Shown here: positions 24,897-33,756 of the stretch, piece after piece
Numbering within the stretch: position 1 is the stretch's first letter
Layout: each line of letters begins with the position of its first letter
From: Chitinophaga tropicalis
GTDB lineage: Bacteria; Bacteroidota; Bacteroidia; Chitinophagales; Chitinophagaceae
DNA length: 64,000 nucleotides
Reading direction: 5' to 3'
Assembly (NCBI RefSeq): GCF_009758205.1
Contig: NZ_WRXN01000006.1
Location: 372,001-436,000 of the forward strand
Position numbers and translations under genes: made by a program
The notes under the pieces: generated by a model
What the model saw: the letters and a program-made list of their open reading frames with translations, nothing else
Databases searched by the model: none
What the model was told of the DNA's origin: nothing

Positions 24897-26144
24897 TTAT
24901 AATTGGTTTATAAGGCCCGTAGCAAATAATAATTGTATGTAGCTCTGGTAATATGCCTGCAGCGAATCGTAATACAGCAGGCGCGTATCATACCAGTTCC
25001 TTTGCGCATCGAGGAAGTCAATGATGGTGGTGCCCCCGCGCAGGTATGCATACTTTACGTTGTCCAGTATCTGTTGTGATTGTTTGAGTATGGCTTCGTA
25101 CTGCTGCATGTTCTTCTTCTGCAGCTGGTAGGTATTGTAGGCGGTAACCACTTCTGTCTGCGCCTGCCGCTGTGTGGAAGAAAGCTCCTGCTGCGCCTGT
25201 TGCTGAAGGATATGCGCCTTTTTGATCTCTCCCTGGTTACGGTTAAAGAAAGGCAGGTCTATAGTACCGTAGAAACCAATGTAAGGCACAGAGTTCTGCG
25301 GGTTATAGATCACCCCCAGCTCTGGTTGTGGTACAGCAAGGGATTTCTGGTATTTGATATTGCTGTTACGCTCGTCGATAGTGCTTTTAGCCAGTATCAC
25401 GTCCTGCCTGTTCTCCAGCGTCTGGGCTATAAGGCTGTCCAGCGTGGCAGAGGGCACGATAGTCTGTACGGCAGAAAGGGTATCGATATCTATGTAGTCT
25501 GTAGCTCCGGTCAGCAGCCGCAGGTTCTGAAGTTCATTCTGGTAGTCCTGCTGGAAAACGTTCAGCTGCAGGTTGTACTGCTGCAGTAATACCTTGGTAC
25601 GTTCCAGGTCTGTTTGTGTGATCACCTGGTTTTTATAACGCAGTTCATTGATCTGTACCAGGGTGTCCAGGTTCGCTTTACTGTCATTCAGCAGGGTCAG
25701 ACGCTTTTTCAGCACCCAGCAGGAAATCCAGCTGTTACCTACGGAGAGGGAAAGATTACGCACTTCCTCATTGTAGGCATTGCTGGCCAGCGCAACATCC
25801 TTGTCGGCCGTTTCTATCTTATATTTCCTCTGATTAGGCCATTGTATAGGTTTTGTTACCTGGTACCATACCTGCCTGTTATTGTTGGAATACCACCTCG
25901 TACCGGGCGCAAAATGACTTGAGCTGACAAGTTGTAAGGTCTGGTTGTTCAGGGTGGGATTAGGCCGGAGCTTAGCAGTGGTAACGTCTGCCTGTGCAGC
26001 ATTGATATTCATATACCTGGCTTTCAGCACCGGGCTGCTGGTCCTGGCCATATCTATTGAAGATGCCAGGGTAACGGAAGTTTGGGCTGAGGCAACAGAA
26101 TGTATACAGGAGAGTGCCACAGCCAGAAAAAGCATTCGCTTCAT
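24897..26144 (-). CDS. TolC-family outer-membrane channel of the efflux operon
   Basis: A 416-residue outer-membrane efflux protein, first gene of the four-gene efflux operon. The start at 26144 (MKRMLFLAVALSCIHSVASAQ) gives a clean signal peptide; an ATG 27 nt upstream only adds a polar extension. Two similar halves of long helices are visible (SSIDMARTSSPVLKARYMNINAAQADVTTAKL; AQTLENRQDVILAKSTIDERNSNIKYQKSLAVPQPELGVIYNPQ), as in all TolC relatives of the metal-efflux group. It forms the exit duct with the pump and adaptor. Confidence 0.88.
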   Translation of the reverse strand: MKRMLFLAVALSCIHSVASAQTSVTLASSIDMARTSSPVLKARYMNINAAQADVTTAKLRPNPTLNNQTLQLVSSSHFAPGTRWYSNNNRQVWYQVTKPIQWPNQRKYKIETADKDVALASNAYNEEVRNLSLSVGNSWISCWVLKKRLTLLNDSKANLDTLVQINELRYKNQVITQTDLERTKVLLQQYNLQLNVFQQDYQNELQNLRLLTGATDYIDIDTLSAVQTIVPSATLDSLIAQTLENRQDVILAKSTIDERNSNIKYQKSLAVPQPELGVIYNPQNSVPYIGFYGTIDLPFFNRNQGEIKKAHILQQQAQQELSSTQRQAQTEVVTAYNTYQLQKKNMQQYEAILKQSQQILDNVKYAYLRGGTTIIDFLDAQRNWYDTRLLYYDSLQAYYQSYIQLLFATGLINQL

Positions 26145-26405
26145 GGGTTGATATTTATCCACGATTTGCATTAATTACACACAAATGTCAAGAATGGTTG
26201 TGTGCCATAAAATATAGGCGGTTGATTTTAATCTGCTTTTAATGAAATTATTAAAGCCGGGGTATGTGGATATCTGAGGGGGATGGTCGGGAAGTTCTCT
26301 ATAGGTAAGGATTTAGGAGGTATGATATGTAAAGGTTATATGTTGCCCACCTTAAAAAGGTGATATTGAAACATAGGCCATTTGGCTGCGCGCAACTTAA
26401 ATTTC

Positions 26406-26476
26406 AGCCGGCCGCAGGCCAAAACCTCCGCTCACAAAAATCGCTTTTGCCGAAGGCAAAAGCGATTTTTGTGAGC
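26406..26476 (+). repeat. Two-hairpin intergenic repeat, copy 3
   Basis: AGCCGGCCGCAGGCC at 26406-26420, then after 9 nt a perfect 22-bp stem with GAA loop (26430-26476), followed by AATT. Both flanking genes are on the minus strand, so here the repeat opposes transcription and the transcript carries the C(UUCG)G loop. The rest of the 26145-26513 gap is AT-rich, without a gene; it should contain the efflux operon promoter near 26160-26230. Confidence 0.85.
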
Positions 26477-26513
26477 AATTCTACGCTCTGTATCAAAAAA
26501 ATAAACACATAAC

Positions 26514-26720
26514 TTAAAGGGATTTGTCCTCCATTTGCTGGATAATATTTTCTACTTCAGTAGCAGTAGCCCTCAAACGGGTCTGGCAGAAAGCTATTAA
26601 TTCAGAAGCACGTTTTACTTTGGCAGCCAGTACATCCACAGAAACGGATTCCGTTTCTATTTCCCTGGCTATCTGCTGCAGCTCTTTAAAGGCTGCTTCA
26701 TATGTTAGGTTCGTTTCCAT
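26514..26720 (-). CDS. xseB: Exodeoxyribonuclease VII small subunit
   Basis: A 68-residue helical protein (METNLTYEAAFKELQQIAREIETESVSVDVLAAKVKRASELIAFCQTRLRATATEVENI) with the XseB pattern YEAAxxELxxI and CxxxL. It forms the small subunit of the enzyme that degrades single-stranded DNA from both ends into oligonucleotides. The start at 26720 was chosen since it matches the family length; a longer frame upstream lies inside xseA. It overlaps the xseA end by 23 nt, so translation is coupled. Confidence 0.92.
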   Translation of the reverse strand: METNLTYEAAFKELQQIAREIETESVSVDVLAAKVKRASELIAFCQTRLRATATEVENIIQQMEDKSL

Positions 26721-28197
26721 CGTTGATTGTTTTACTATTAATAGTAGCATGTACGTCAGCATCTGTCATCCGGACAGTTATTTTATCTCCTGCCTGGAGC
26801 TGGCTGCTGCCTGTCATGATCGCCCCGTTATGATACACCATTGCAAATCCTTTCTGTAGCAACGACTGGGGGCTCATGATCTTTATTACCGTTTCATGGT
26901 GTTGTAATTGCTGCTGCTGCTGTTGCATCAGTTTACGTGCATATAGCTGTATGTCCTTTTTAATATGTGACAGCTCCTGGATACGCGCTGCGGTGACCTG
27001 TCCGGGTTTGACCAGTACCTGTCCCGATAGCTGCGCCATGGCAGACCTTTGCTTCAGCAGCAAATGCCTTGCGCCCTGTGGTATCATTTGCCGGCAACGG
27101 GCCAGCCCTTCAACAGAAACAGAGAGTATATCCCTGGAATGATTGACAATGCCGGCATGAAGGGCCGCTAACTGTTGCTGCCTGCCTGACAGCATCTGCT
27201 GCATACGTATGATAATGTGCTTTTGAACGGAAAGCAAAGACTCTTCAAAAGTACGGTTATGCGCAATGATCAGTTCCGCCGCACGGGTAGGAGTCTTAGT
27301 GGCGGTGTGAGCCAGCATGTCGGTGATGGTCTCATTTTTCAGATGACCAATACCCGTTATTACAGGTACCGGAAACCCTGCCACTGCTTTGCCAAGTATA
27401 TACTGATCAAACAACAGCAGGTCCGTCTGGGCGCCACCTCCACGTATGATCACTACTGTATCGTAACTCTTTCCCGAAGCAGCAATAGCGTCAAACTGTG
27501 CGCATACCTGCGCAGCATTAGCTTCTCCCTGTACAGCAGCAAAGTAATTGTCTGCATGAAAAGTATACCTGTAAGCATTAGCCTCCAGTGTATGCATGAA
27601 GTCCTGGTAGCCTGCAGAAGATGCAGAAGATATCACGGCTATCCGCTGAATTACCGGACTTAATGAAAGCTGCTTGTTGAAAGTGATATAACCTTCAGGT
27701 GTCTTGCGCACAATATCTCCGCACTCTGTCAGCAAACGTTGCAGAGTAGCCTGTTTCTGCTGCTCCAGCATGCCTATGGTAAAGCTGGGATCAATATCAA
27801 GCAGGGATAATTTCAATCCATATACCGGATGATATTCTACCGCTACTTTTACCAGCACCTGCATGTCATTGCTGAAACGCTGACCGGTTACACTCTCAAA
27901 TTCCCTGATGCGCATACTGCCATTACCCCATGCCGTTGCAGAGATTTTAGCTGTTAACTGGTGACTGCGGGTATCTTTTTCTACCAGGTCAAAATAATGA
28001 TAACCCTTTGCCGGGTAAAACGAATGACTGGTAATATCTGCTACCACCCATGCACTGTATCCCGTAAAGGCATTTCTGATAGTGCCCTGTATTGTTGCGG
28101 CTAATTGTGATAATGTTATGTAATGTTGAGTATCCAAACCGGCATAAAGGTACAGCAAAAACGGCTGCCTGGACAGGCGGCCGTTATTAAATTCCAC
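26698..28197 (-). CDS. xseA: Exodeoxyribonuclease VII large subunit
   Basis: A 499-residue protein, somewhat longer than usual for XseA. The N-terminal OB-fold (about 15-115, ITLSQLAATIQGTIRNAFTGYSAWVVADITSH) binds single-stranded DNA. The catalytic core follows (130-330): AVISSASSAGYQDFMHTLE, VVIIRGGGAQTDLLLFDQYILGKAVAGFPVPVITGIGHLKNETITDMLAHTATKTPTRAAELII, the last part containing the family's GIGHxxDxTxxDxxAxxxxxTPTxAAE signature with N-E in place of D. A coiled-coil follows (330-430), then a C-terminal beta segment (LQKGFAMVYHNGAIM). Its partner XseB follows directly. Confidence 0.92.
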   Translation of the reverse strand: MEFNNGRLSRQPFLLYLYAGLDTQHYITLSQLAATIQGTIRNAFTGYSAWVVADITSHSFYPAKGYHYFDLVEKDTRSHQLTAKISATAWGNGSMRIREFESVTGQRFSNDMQVLVKVAVEYHPVYGLKLSLLDIDPSFTIGMLEQQKQATLQRLLTECGDIVRKTPEGYITFNKQLSLSPVIQRIAVISSASSAGYQDFMHTLEANAYRYTFHADNYFAAVQGEANAAQVCAQFDAIAASGKSYDTVVIIRGGGAQTDLLLFDQYILGKAVAGFPVPVITGIGHLKNETITDMLAHTATKTPTRAAELIIAHNRTFEESLLSVQKHIIIRMQQMLSGRQQQLAALHAGIVNHSRDILSVSVEGLARCRQMIPQGARHLLLKQRSAMAQLSGQVLVKPGQVTAARIQELSHIKKDIQLYARKLMQQQQQQLQHHETVIKIMSPQSLLQKGFAMVYHNGAIMTGSSQLQAGDKITVRMTDADVHATINSKTINDGNEPNI

Positions 28198-28336
28198 GTT
28201 ATGAAAACTTGACTATAGAAATTTTATGACGGTTAACATTGGTGTGTGACCGCAATATTATGCTATTGTATTGCTGCGGAAAGTTAATGCCAGGTTAAAT
28301 GTCTAAATATTAACATTTTGATAAGTAGGTTGTTAA

Positions 28337-29680
28337 CTAGCTGCCCACTTCATTTTCAGCGAACACCGCTTTCGCCCTTTCATCTCCCTTACGGATGTAA
28401 GGACGTATGATCAGCCTGTTGCCTTTATCAAATGTGAACAGGTTCCATGTCCAGTTTGCCAGCACCAGCAGCTTATTACGGAAGCTCACCAGGAACTGCA
28501 CATGCACAAATAACCAGATGAACCATGCCAGTCTCCCGCCAAAGAATATATTTCCGGGAAGATCAGCTACTGCTTTACCTCTGCCAATTGTGGCGAGCGA
28601 TCCTTTATCGAAGTATTTAAAAGGTTTTACTGTACGTCCGTTATGTATAGCATCCAGGTTCTTACCAATATATTTTCCCATCTGTATAGCCGGCTGCGCT
28701 ACACCGGGATGCCCTTTCGGATAATCTTCCGTTTTCATAAGAGCAACATCACCTATAGCAAAAATGCCATTACTGCCTATCACTTTACAATGGGTATCTG
28801 TTAACAGCCGCCCGCGTTCAGCCCATTCCGGTGGAATACCTGGCGTCAGCTCGCCTGTAACGCCGGCAGACCATATCACGATATAGGTTTTGATCTGTTC
28901 CCCGTCTTTAAGAGTGACCGTTTCCCCGTCATAATCCTGCACCATAGCTCCCAGCTTAATGATCACACCCATCTTTTCAAGATCTTTTTTCGCTCGTGCG
29001 CTGGCTTTGGCAGACATAGGCGGTAGCAACCTGTCCAGGCCTTCCAGCAGGTAGATGTTCATCTTGCTGAAGTCCAGCCGTGGATAGTCCTTAGGCAGCA
29101 CCTTCTTGCGCAGTTCAGACAGGGCGCCGGCCATTTCCACCCCGGTAGGGCCTCCGCCTACAAGTACTATGTTGAGCAGGTGATCTTCTATATCTGGATT
29201 GGCATTCAGGCTGGCCCATTCAAACAATTGCATGAGCTGGCTGCGGAAATTCAGTGCATTGGGAATGGTTTTTAACGGAAGTGCATATTTCTGCATGTTC
29301 TCATTGCCAAAGTAATTTGTTTTAGCACCGCTGGATATGATAAGGTAATCATATTCCAGCGGGCCTGCAGTGGTGTTCACTACTTTCATACCCGGTTCTA
29401 CAGAAAGAACGCGGAGCATCCGGAAGTGAAAGTCCTTCCTGTTATGGAACAGGCTGCGTAACGGCCCGGCAATGGCATCGGCCTGTAAAGCGGCAGAAGC
29501 CACCTGGTAGAGCAGGGGCTGGAAGGTGTGATAATTGTGTTTATCGAATAACACTACCTGGAATTTCTCGTCCGGCAATGACTGTGCGGTGTTCAGTCCG
29601 CCGAAACCGGCGCCGACTATCACTACCCGGGGTTTGGTAGTGGCTGGAATATTAAGGGCTAGCTGCCTGATAGGCTCCAT
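28337..29680 (-). CDS. Type II NADH dehydrogenase (FAD-dependent oxidoreductase)
   Basis: A 447-residue flavoprotein. The start at 29680 (MEPIRQLAL) was chosen; the longer frame reaches back into the ABC gene. FAD-binding Rossmann motif VVIVGAGFGGLNTAQSL (about 17-33), NADH-binding VLVGGGPTGVEMAGALSELRK (about 172-192), and FAD site GIFAIGDVALMK (about 315-326). The C-terminal part (FFGGRLAWFIWLFVHVQFLVSFRNKLLVLANWTWNLF) is an amphipathic membrane-anchoring region. It oxidises NADH and reduces quinone without pumping protons. Probably its own transcription unit or co-transcribed with the ABC exporter (44-nt gap). Confidence 0.9.
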   Translation of the reverse strand: MEPIRQLALNIPATTKPRVVIVGAGFGGLNTAQSLPDEKFQVVLFDKHNYHTFQPLLYQVASAALQADAIAGPLRSLFHNRKDFHFRMLRVLSVEPGMKVVNTTAGPLEYDYLIISSGAKTNYFGNENMQKYALPLKTIPNALNFRSQLMQLFEWASLNANPDIEDHLLNIVLVGGGPTGVEMAGALSELRKKVLPKDYPRLDFSKMNIYLLEGLDRLLPPMSAKASARAKKDLEKMGVIIKLGAMVQDYDGETVTLKDGEQIKTYIVIWSAGVTGELTPGIPPEWAERGRLLTDTHCKVIGSNGIFAIGDVALMKTEDYPKGHPGVAQPAIQMGKYIGKNLDAIHNGRTVKPFKYFDKGSLATIGRGKAVADLPGNIFFGGRLAWFIWLFVHVQFLVSFRNKLLVLANWTWNLFTFDKGNRLIIRPYIRKGDERAKAVFAENEVGS

Positions 29681-29724
29681 AAGTGAGTGATTTTGTGAGT
29701 TATGGAACGGGCACAAAAAGCATG

Positions 29725-31479
29725 CTATAGTGTTATATTCCTTCTTTCCCCTATCTGCTGGCGCCACATAGCGTAGTAAAGGCCCTTCTGTTCCAGCAAC
29801 TCCAGGTGAGTGCCGGTTTCTGCAACTCTACCCTTCTCCAGTACATAAATGGTGTCTGCGTGCATAATAGTAGACAACCGGTGGGCAATGAGTATGTTCA
29901 GCTGTTCCCGGCGGGCGGAAATACCGCGTACTGTGTCGGAAATAGCTTCTTCTGTAAGTGAGTCCAGTGCAGAGGTGGCTTCGTCAAAAATGAGCAGCCG
30001 GGGATTACGGATCAGTGAACGGGCGATAGAGATACGCTGTTTTTCCCCGCCAGACAGTTTCATGCCGCCCTCTCCCAGCAGGGTATTGATACCATGGGAA
30101 GAACGGGCCAGCAACTGGGCGCAGGAGGCTTTATGTAAGGCAGTAATGATCTCTTCATCAGTAGCGTCTGGTTTTACAAAGAGCAGGTTGTCCTTGATTG
30201 TGCCGGCAAACAGCTGTGTGTCCTGCGATACAAAGCCTATCTGCCGGCGTAGCTGATTAAACCGGATATCGTCTGACGGAATATCATTGAAGCTGATCTG
30301 CCCGGATACCGGTGGGTATAAGCCCAGTAACAGCTTCACAAGCGTAGACTTACCTGAGCCGGATGGCCCCACAAAGGCGATCGTGTCTCCGATAGCGGCG
30401 CTGAAACTGATGCCATCCAGGGCAGGTTGTGTGGCTGTCTGATGTTTGAATACGATATTTTCGAAACGGATGGTTTCAAGAGGCCCCAGCTCTATGGGAT
30501 TCTCCGGTTTTTCTTCCACAGGCTTATGCATAAGCTGATCAAAGATCTGCAGAGAGCTTTCCGCTTCACGATAATAAAGGATGATGTTGCCAAGGTCCTG
30601 TAGCGGACTGAAAATAGTGGCTGAAATGAACTGCATGGCAATCAGCTCACCCGGACTTAACACCTTCCGGAAAATCAGCCAGAGAAGAATGAAGAGGATA
30701 GATTGCCTGAGCAGGTTGAGAGTAGTGCCCTGCAGAAAGGACAATGTTCTTACCTGTTTTACCTTCTTCATTTCAAGATCATATATGTTGCGGGTAAAAG
30801 TGCGTAACCTGCGGATCTCCGGGAAAGTAAGCCCCAGGCTTTTTACCAGCTCTATATTACGCAGGGACTCAGTAATAGAGCCGGAAAGCTTCAGCGTTTC
30901 CCTGTTAATAGCACGTTGCACCTTTTTCATTTTCCGGCTTAGCATACCGGTCAATCCGCCCAGCACTATCACGCCTGTCACGAATACCGGTACCAGGGCC
31001 CAGTGTTTATTGATAGCGTACCACACCAGGAACCCTATTCCTACAAGAGAAGAAAACAGGATGTTGATAAAAGCGTTGATGAACCTTTCTGTATCTGTAC
31101 GCACTTTCTGTAGCAGTGTAACGGTTTCACCGCTGCGCTGTTCTTCAAATTCCTGGAAGGAGAGGCGGAGTGTCTGCTTAAGCCCGTCGTTGAAGATCTG
31201 CATCCCAAAGCGTTGTACTATCAGTCGCATGACAAAATCCTGAAACGATCGTGACAATCTGGCTACCATAGCCACAGCAATAGCTACAAAAAGCCAGAAA
31301 AGTACCCCGCTTACCAGCTCGCCTTCAGGGCGATTGCCGGGATGGAGGGCATAGTCGTCTATGATCCTGCCAAAGATCATAGGGTCAATCATGGTAGCGA
31401 TCTGGGCAAGGCCGGCCAGTAAAAGGGATAGTAGGATCATCCAGCGATGGGGACGCATATAATTCCAGAAGATCTTCAT
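29725..31479 (-). CDS. ABC exporter, fused membrane and ATPase domains
   Basis: A 584-residue half-transporter. Six membrane helices fill residues 15-310 (ILLSLLLAGLAQIATMIDPMIFG, SGVLFWLFVAIAVAMVARL and so on). The ATPase domain (about 335-575) has Walker A GPSGSGKST, Q-loop FVSQD, signature LSGGEKQRISIARSL, Walker B LLIFDEAT and the H-loop IAHRLSTI. It works as a dimer exporting a lipid, peptide or drug; nothing nearby defines the substrate. It precedes the NADH dehydrogenase gene on the same strand. Confidence 0.9.
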   Translation of the reverse strand: MKIFWNYMRPHRWMILLSLLLAGLAQIATMIDPMIFGRIIDDYALHPGNRPEGELVSGVLFWLFVAIAVAMVARLSRSFQDFVMRLIVQRFGMQIFNDGLKQTLRLSFQEFEEQRSGETVTLLQKVRTDTERFINAFINILFSSLVGIGFLVWYAINKHWALVPVFVTGVIVLGGLTGMLSRKMKKVQRAINRETLKLSGSITESLRNIELVKSLGLTFPEIRRLRTFTRNIYDLEMKKVKQVRTLSFLQGTTLNLLRQSILFILLWLIFRKVLSPGELIAMQFISATIFSPLQDLGNIILYYREAESSLQIFDQLMHKPVEEKPENPIELGPLETIRFENIVFKHQTATQPALDGISFSAAIGDTIAFVGPSGSGKSTLVKLLLGLYPPVSGQISFNDIPSDDIRFNQLRRQIGFVSQDTQLFAGTIKDNLLFVKPDATDEEIITALHKASCAQLLARSSHGINTLLGEGGMKLSGGEKQRISIARSLIRNPRLLIFDEATSALDSLTEEAISDTVRGISARREQLNILIAHRLSTIMHADTIYVLEKGRVAETGTHLELLEQKGLYYAMWRQQIGERRNITL

Positions 31480-31536
31480 GCCGGTTGGGGTGCAAAAACT
31501 ACACCATCGGGGAGAAAACGGTCATAATTGCAGAAC

Positions 31537-31731
31537 CTAAGATGGCCTGTCCTTTGTATTCCTGATAAGCCCTATACCGGCAAAAAAGAATATTGCCCCC
31601 AGGATGGAATAGATGAGAATGGCTTTTACACTGCGGGTGCCGCCACTGGTGTTCAGGAAGTTTATGGCGCCTAATATAAGTCCGGCAATGCCCAGGAAAG
31701 TAAGCAGGATCCCTATTATCCTTTTTTCCAT
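31537..31731 (-). CDS. Small two-helix membrane protein
   Basis: A 64-residue hydrophobic protein with two membrane segments (IIGILLTFLGIAGLILGAI; ILIYSILGAIFFFAGIGLI) separated by a short polar loop, ending in NTKDRPS. The start at 31731 (MEKRIIG) fits a typical small membrane protein; a longer frame adds a polar extension. It lies 57 nt upstream of the ABC exporter on the same strand. Function unknown. Confidence 0.7.
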   Translation of the reverse strand: MEKRIIGILLTFLGIAGLILGAINFLNTSGGTRSVKAILIYSILGAIFFFAGIGLIRNTKDRPS

Positions 31732-31834
31732 AGCAGGTTTTACAGTAGGAAGTACAAATTGCATGCCTTGAAAGGCTATAAACGTTACCCCGCAGCCATA
31801 AGAACATAAATATTAAAAAATACTTACTTCTTTC

Positions 31835-31908
31835 TTGTATATCTGAAAAACATGGAGTATTTTGTTCATATGTATATTGTAGTCAGGATTTTATGCAAAC
31901 GTTTGCAT
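31835..31908 (+). promoter_or_regulatory. Promoter with LacI-type operator ahead of the GH39-like gene
   Basis: TTG (31835) and TATTTTG (31858-31864) have the same 23-nt start-to-start spacing as the sigma-gene promoter at 38755. A perfect 16-bp palindrome ATGCAAACGTTTGCAT lies downstream at 31893-31908, a position where a bound repressor would block transcription. The core GCAAACGTTTGC recurs at 37307 and 38796. The rest of the 31732-32076 gap is an AT-rich leader with no gene. Confidence 0.7.
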
Positions 31909-32076
31909 TTCTGATAAAATAATGTACATTGTAAATCAATTGTTGTCTGTTCCGACGTAGAAAATTATCAATCAAGCACCTATCCCCGATCTGTTGAAGT
32001 GAGCAGTGGCACGATATGAAAAACGGCTGCTAAATAAGGGGAAGGAAATATATATATATCTAATAACCCTATACAC

Positions 32077-33654
32077 ATGGAAAGAAGAAATTTTCTAAAG
32101 CAGGCAATAATCACCGCTGCAGGCGGCGTGTTATTGCCACAAGCCACTTTAGGTCGTTCTATCTGGGAAGAACAACCTCCGTTATTAATTGACGCCAAAG
32201 GTCAGGGCCGTGCTTTTACTCATTTCTGGAATAAGTGTGTAGGGGCAGGCCGTGGAACAGATGGTTTCCGGCAGGCCTGGTTTGAACAGCTTCAGTTTAC
32301 TAAAAAATATTGCGGATTCCAGTATTACCGCCTGCATAGCATATTCCGTGATGATATGGCCTCCGGCACAGGATATAACTGGCAGTATATGGATGAGCTG
32401 CTGGACCGTATGGTGAAATCAGGTGTTAAGCCCTTCCTTTCACTCGGCTTTGGAAAACCCCCTGTAGATGCTGCAAAATGGGGCGATCTGGTAGGTAATT
32501 TCACCAAACATGCAGTAGAACGTTTCGGCGCGGGTGAAGTAAATACCTGGTATTTTGAGATCCTGAACGAGCCCAACCTGCAGGGTAATGGAAAAACACA
32601 ATACTTTGCTCTTTATAAGAACGCAGTAAAAGCTATCAAGGCCGTTTCTCCACAGATACGCACCGGCGGCCCCGCTACCGGAAGCTTTGTGGCGGATGGC
32701 CGCTTTGACGGGGAAACAGAAGATAAAGGAAAACAATTGCCTGAAAGCACAGGTGATAACGATAGCCTGAAATGGAAAGGTATATGGATTGAGGATTTCC
32801 TGGAATATTGTAAACAGGAACAGCTGCCGGTTGATTTTGTATCAGCACATCCTTATCCTACAGACTTTACAGCTAATAAAAGCAAAGGACGTACCCGCAG
32901 CGCCGAAGCCACTCTGAAAGATCTGCAATGGCTGAAGCAGGTAGTAGCACAGAGCGCTTTTCCAAAAGCAGAGATACATCTGACAGAATGGAGCTCCAGC
33001 CCTGCTACTAAAGATGAGATGCGCGATAACACACCTGCGGCCGCCTTTATCGTAAAAGCAAATGTAGACAGTGTCGGACTGGTAGATTCCATGGCCTACC
33101 GCGCATTTACAGACAGTGTGGAAGAAACCGGCGCCAGCAGCGCCTTTTACGGAGGCCCCGGTCTGCTCAACTACCAGGGCATTCCCAAACCCGCTTTTCA
33201 TGCTTACCGCATGCTGAGTATGCTGGGAGATGAACTGGTATATAATAAAGACGGTATCATTGTAACCCGTCACAAGGCTACTCAGAAAGTGACCGCCATC
33301 ATATACAATTATCCTGCTGCGTTAACCACTGCTCCTCCCGCCGGTGGAGCGGATGTAGTAGGAAATGTATTGAAGATGGGAGAAGCAAAGGAAATAACTT
33401 TCAAGATCACCAATGCCACAAAAGATGCCCGTTTCAATGTGGAAATATTGGATAAGGACGACGGGAACGCCCTGGCCGCCTGGAAACAGTCCGGCAATCC
33501 GGAAGTTCCCTCAGCAGAACAGGCAAAGAATTTGCAGCAGATGGCCCTGGCGGTAAGAGAAGAACAGGTGCTGTCCAGCAATACAGGGGTACTCCTCATC
33601 AGCAAAATACTACAGCCCTGGGATGTAGTGCTGATAGATGAGATACCGCATTAG
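32077..33654 (+). CDS. GH39-like glycoside hydrolase with Tat-type signal
   Basis: A 525-residue secreted enzyme of the beta-xylosidase / iduronidase-like clan. The N terminus (MERRNFLKQAIITAAGG) looks like a twin-arginine signal. The TIM barrel shows the acid/base E165 in YFEILNEPNLQG and a nucleophile E304 in IHLTEWSSS, both as expected for GH39, plus HSIFRDDM and HPYPTDF near the active site. The C-terminal 130 residues form a beta domain. Likely substrate is a xyloside, arabinoside or related sugar side chain. Preceded by the LacI-type operator at 31893 and followed by the GH95 gene 102 nt later. Confidence 0.8.
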   Translation: MERRNFLKQAIITAAGGVLLPQATLGRSIWEEQPPLLIDAKGQGRAFTHFWNKCVGAGRGTDGFRQAWFEQLQFTKKYCGFQYYRLHSIFRDDMASGTGYNWQYMDELLDRMVKSGVKPFLSLGFGKPPVDAAKWGDLVGNFTKHAVERFGAGEVNTWYFEILNEPNLQGNGKTQYFALYKNAVKAIKAVSPQIRTGGPATGSFVADGRFDGETEDKGKQLPESTGDNDSLKWKGIWIEDFLEYCKQEQLPVDFVSAHPYPTDFTANKSKGRTRSAEATLKDLQWLKQVVAQSAFPKAEIHLTEWSSSPATKDEMRDNTPAAAFIVKANVDSVGLVDSMAYRAFTDSVEETGASSAFYGGPGLLNYQGIPKPAFHAYRMLSMLGDELVYNKDGIIVTRHKATQKVTAIIYNYPAALTTAPPAGGADVVGNVLKMGEAKEITFKITNATKDARFNVEILDKDDGNALAAWKQSGNPEVPSAEQAKNLQQMALAVREEQVLSSNTGVLLISKILQPWDVVLIDEIPH

Positions 33655-33756
33655 TATCAGGTAAAATAAACCATGCAATATTTTTGAGACGGCGCTGACA
33701 GTGAAATTCATAACGGCGCTGTCTTCTTATTTTTTACAGGATCAACAATTCCGGTT

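Noticed and set aside
33655-33756. Possible terminator between the GH39-like and GH95 genes
   Set aside because: The repeated CGGCGCTG motif is direct rather than inverted, and the only pairing (GACAG / CTGTC) is five base pairs over a long loop.
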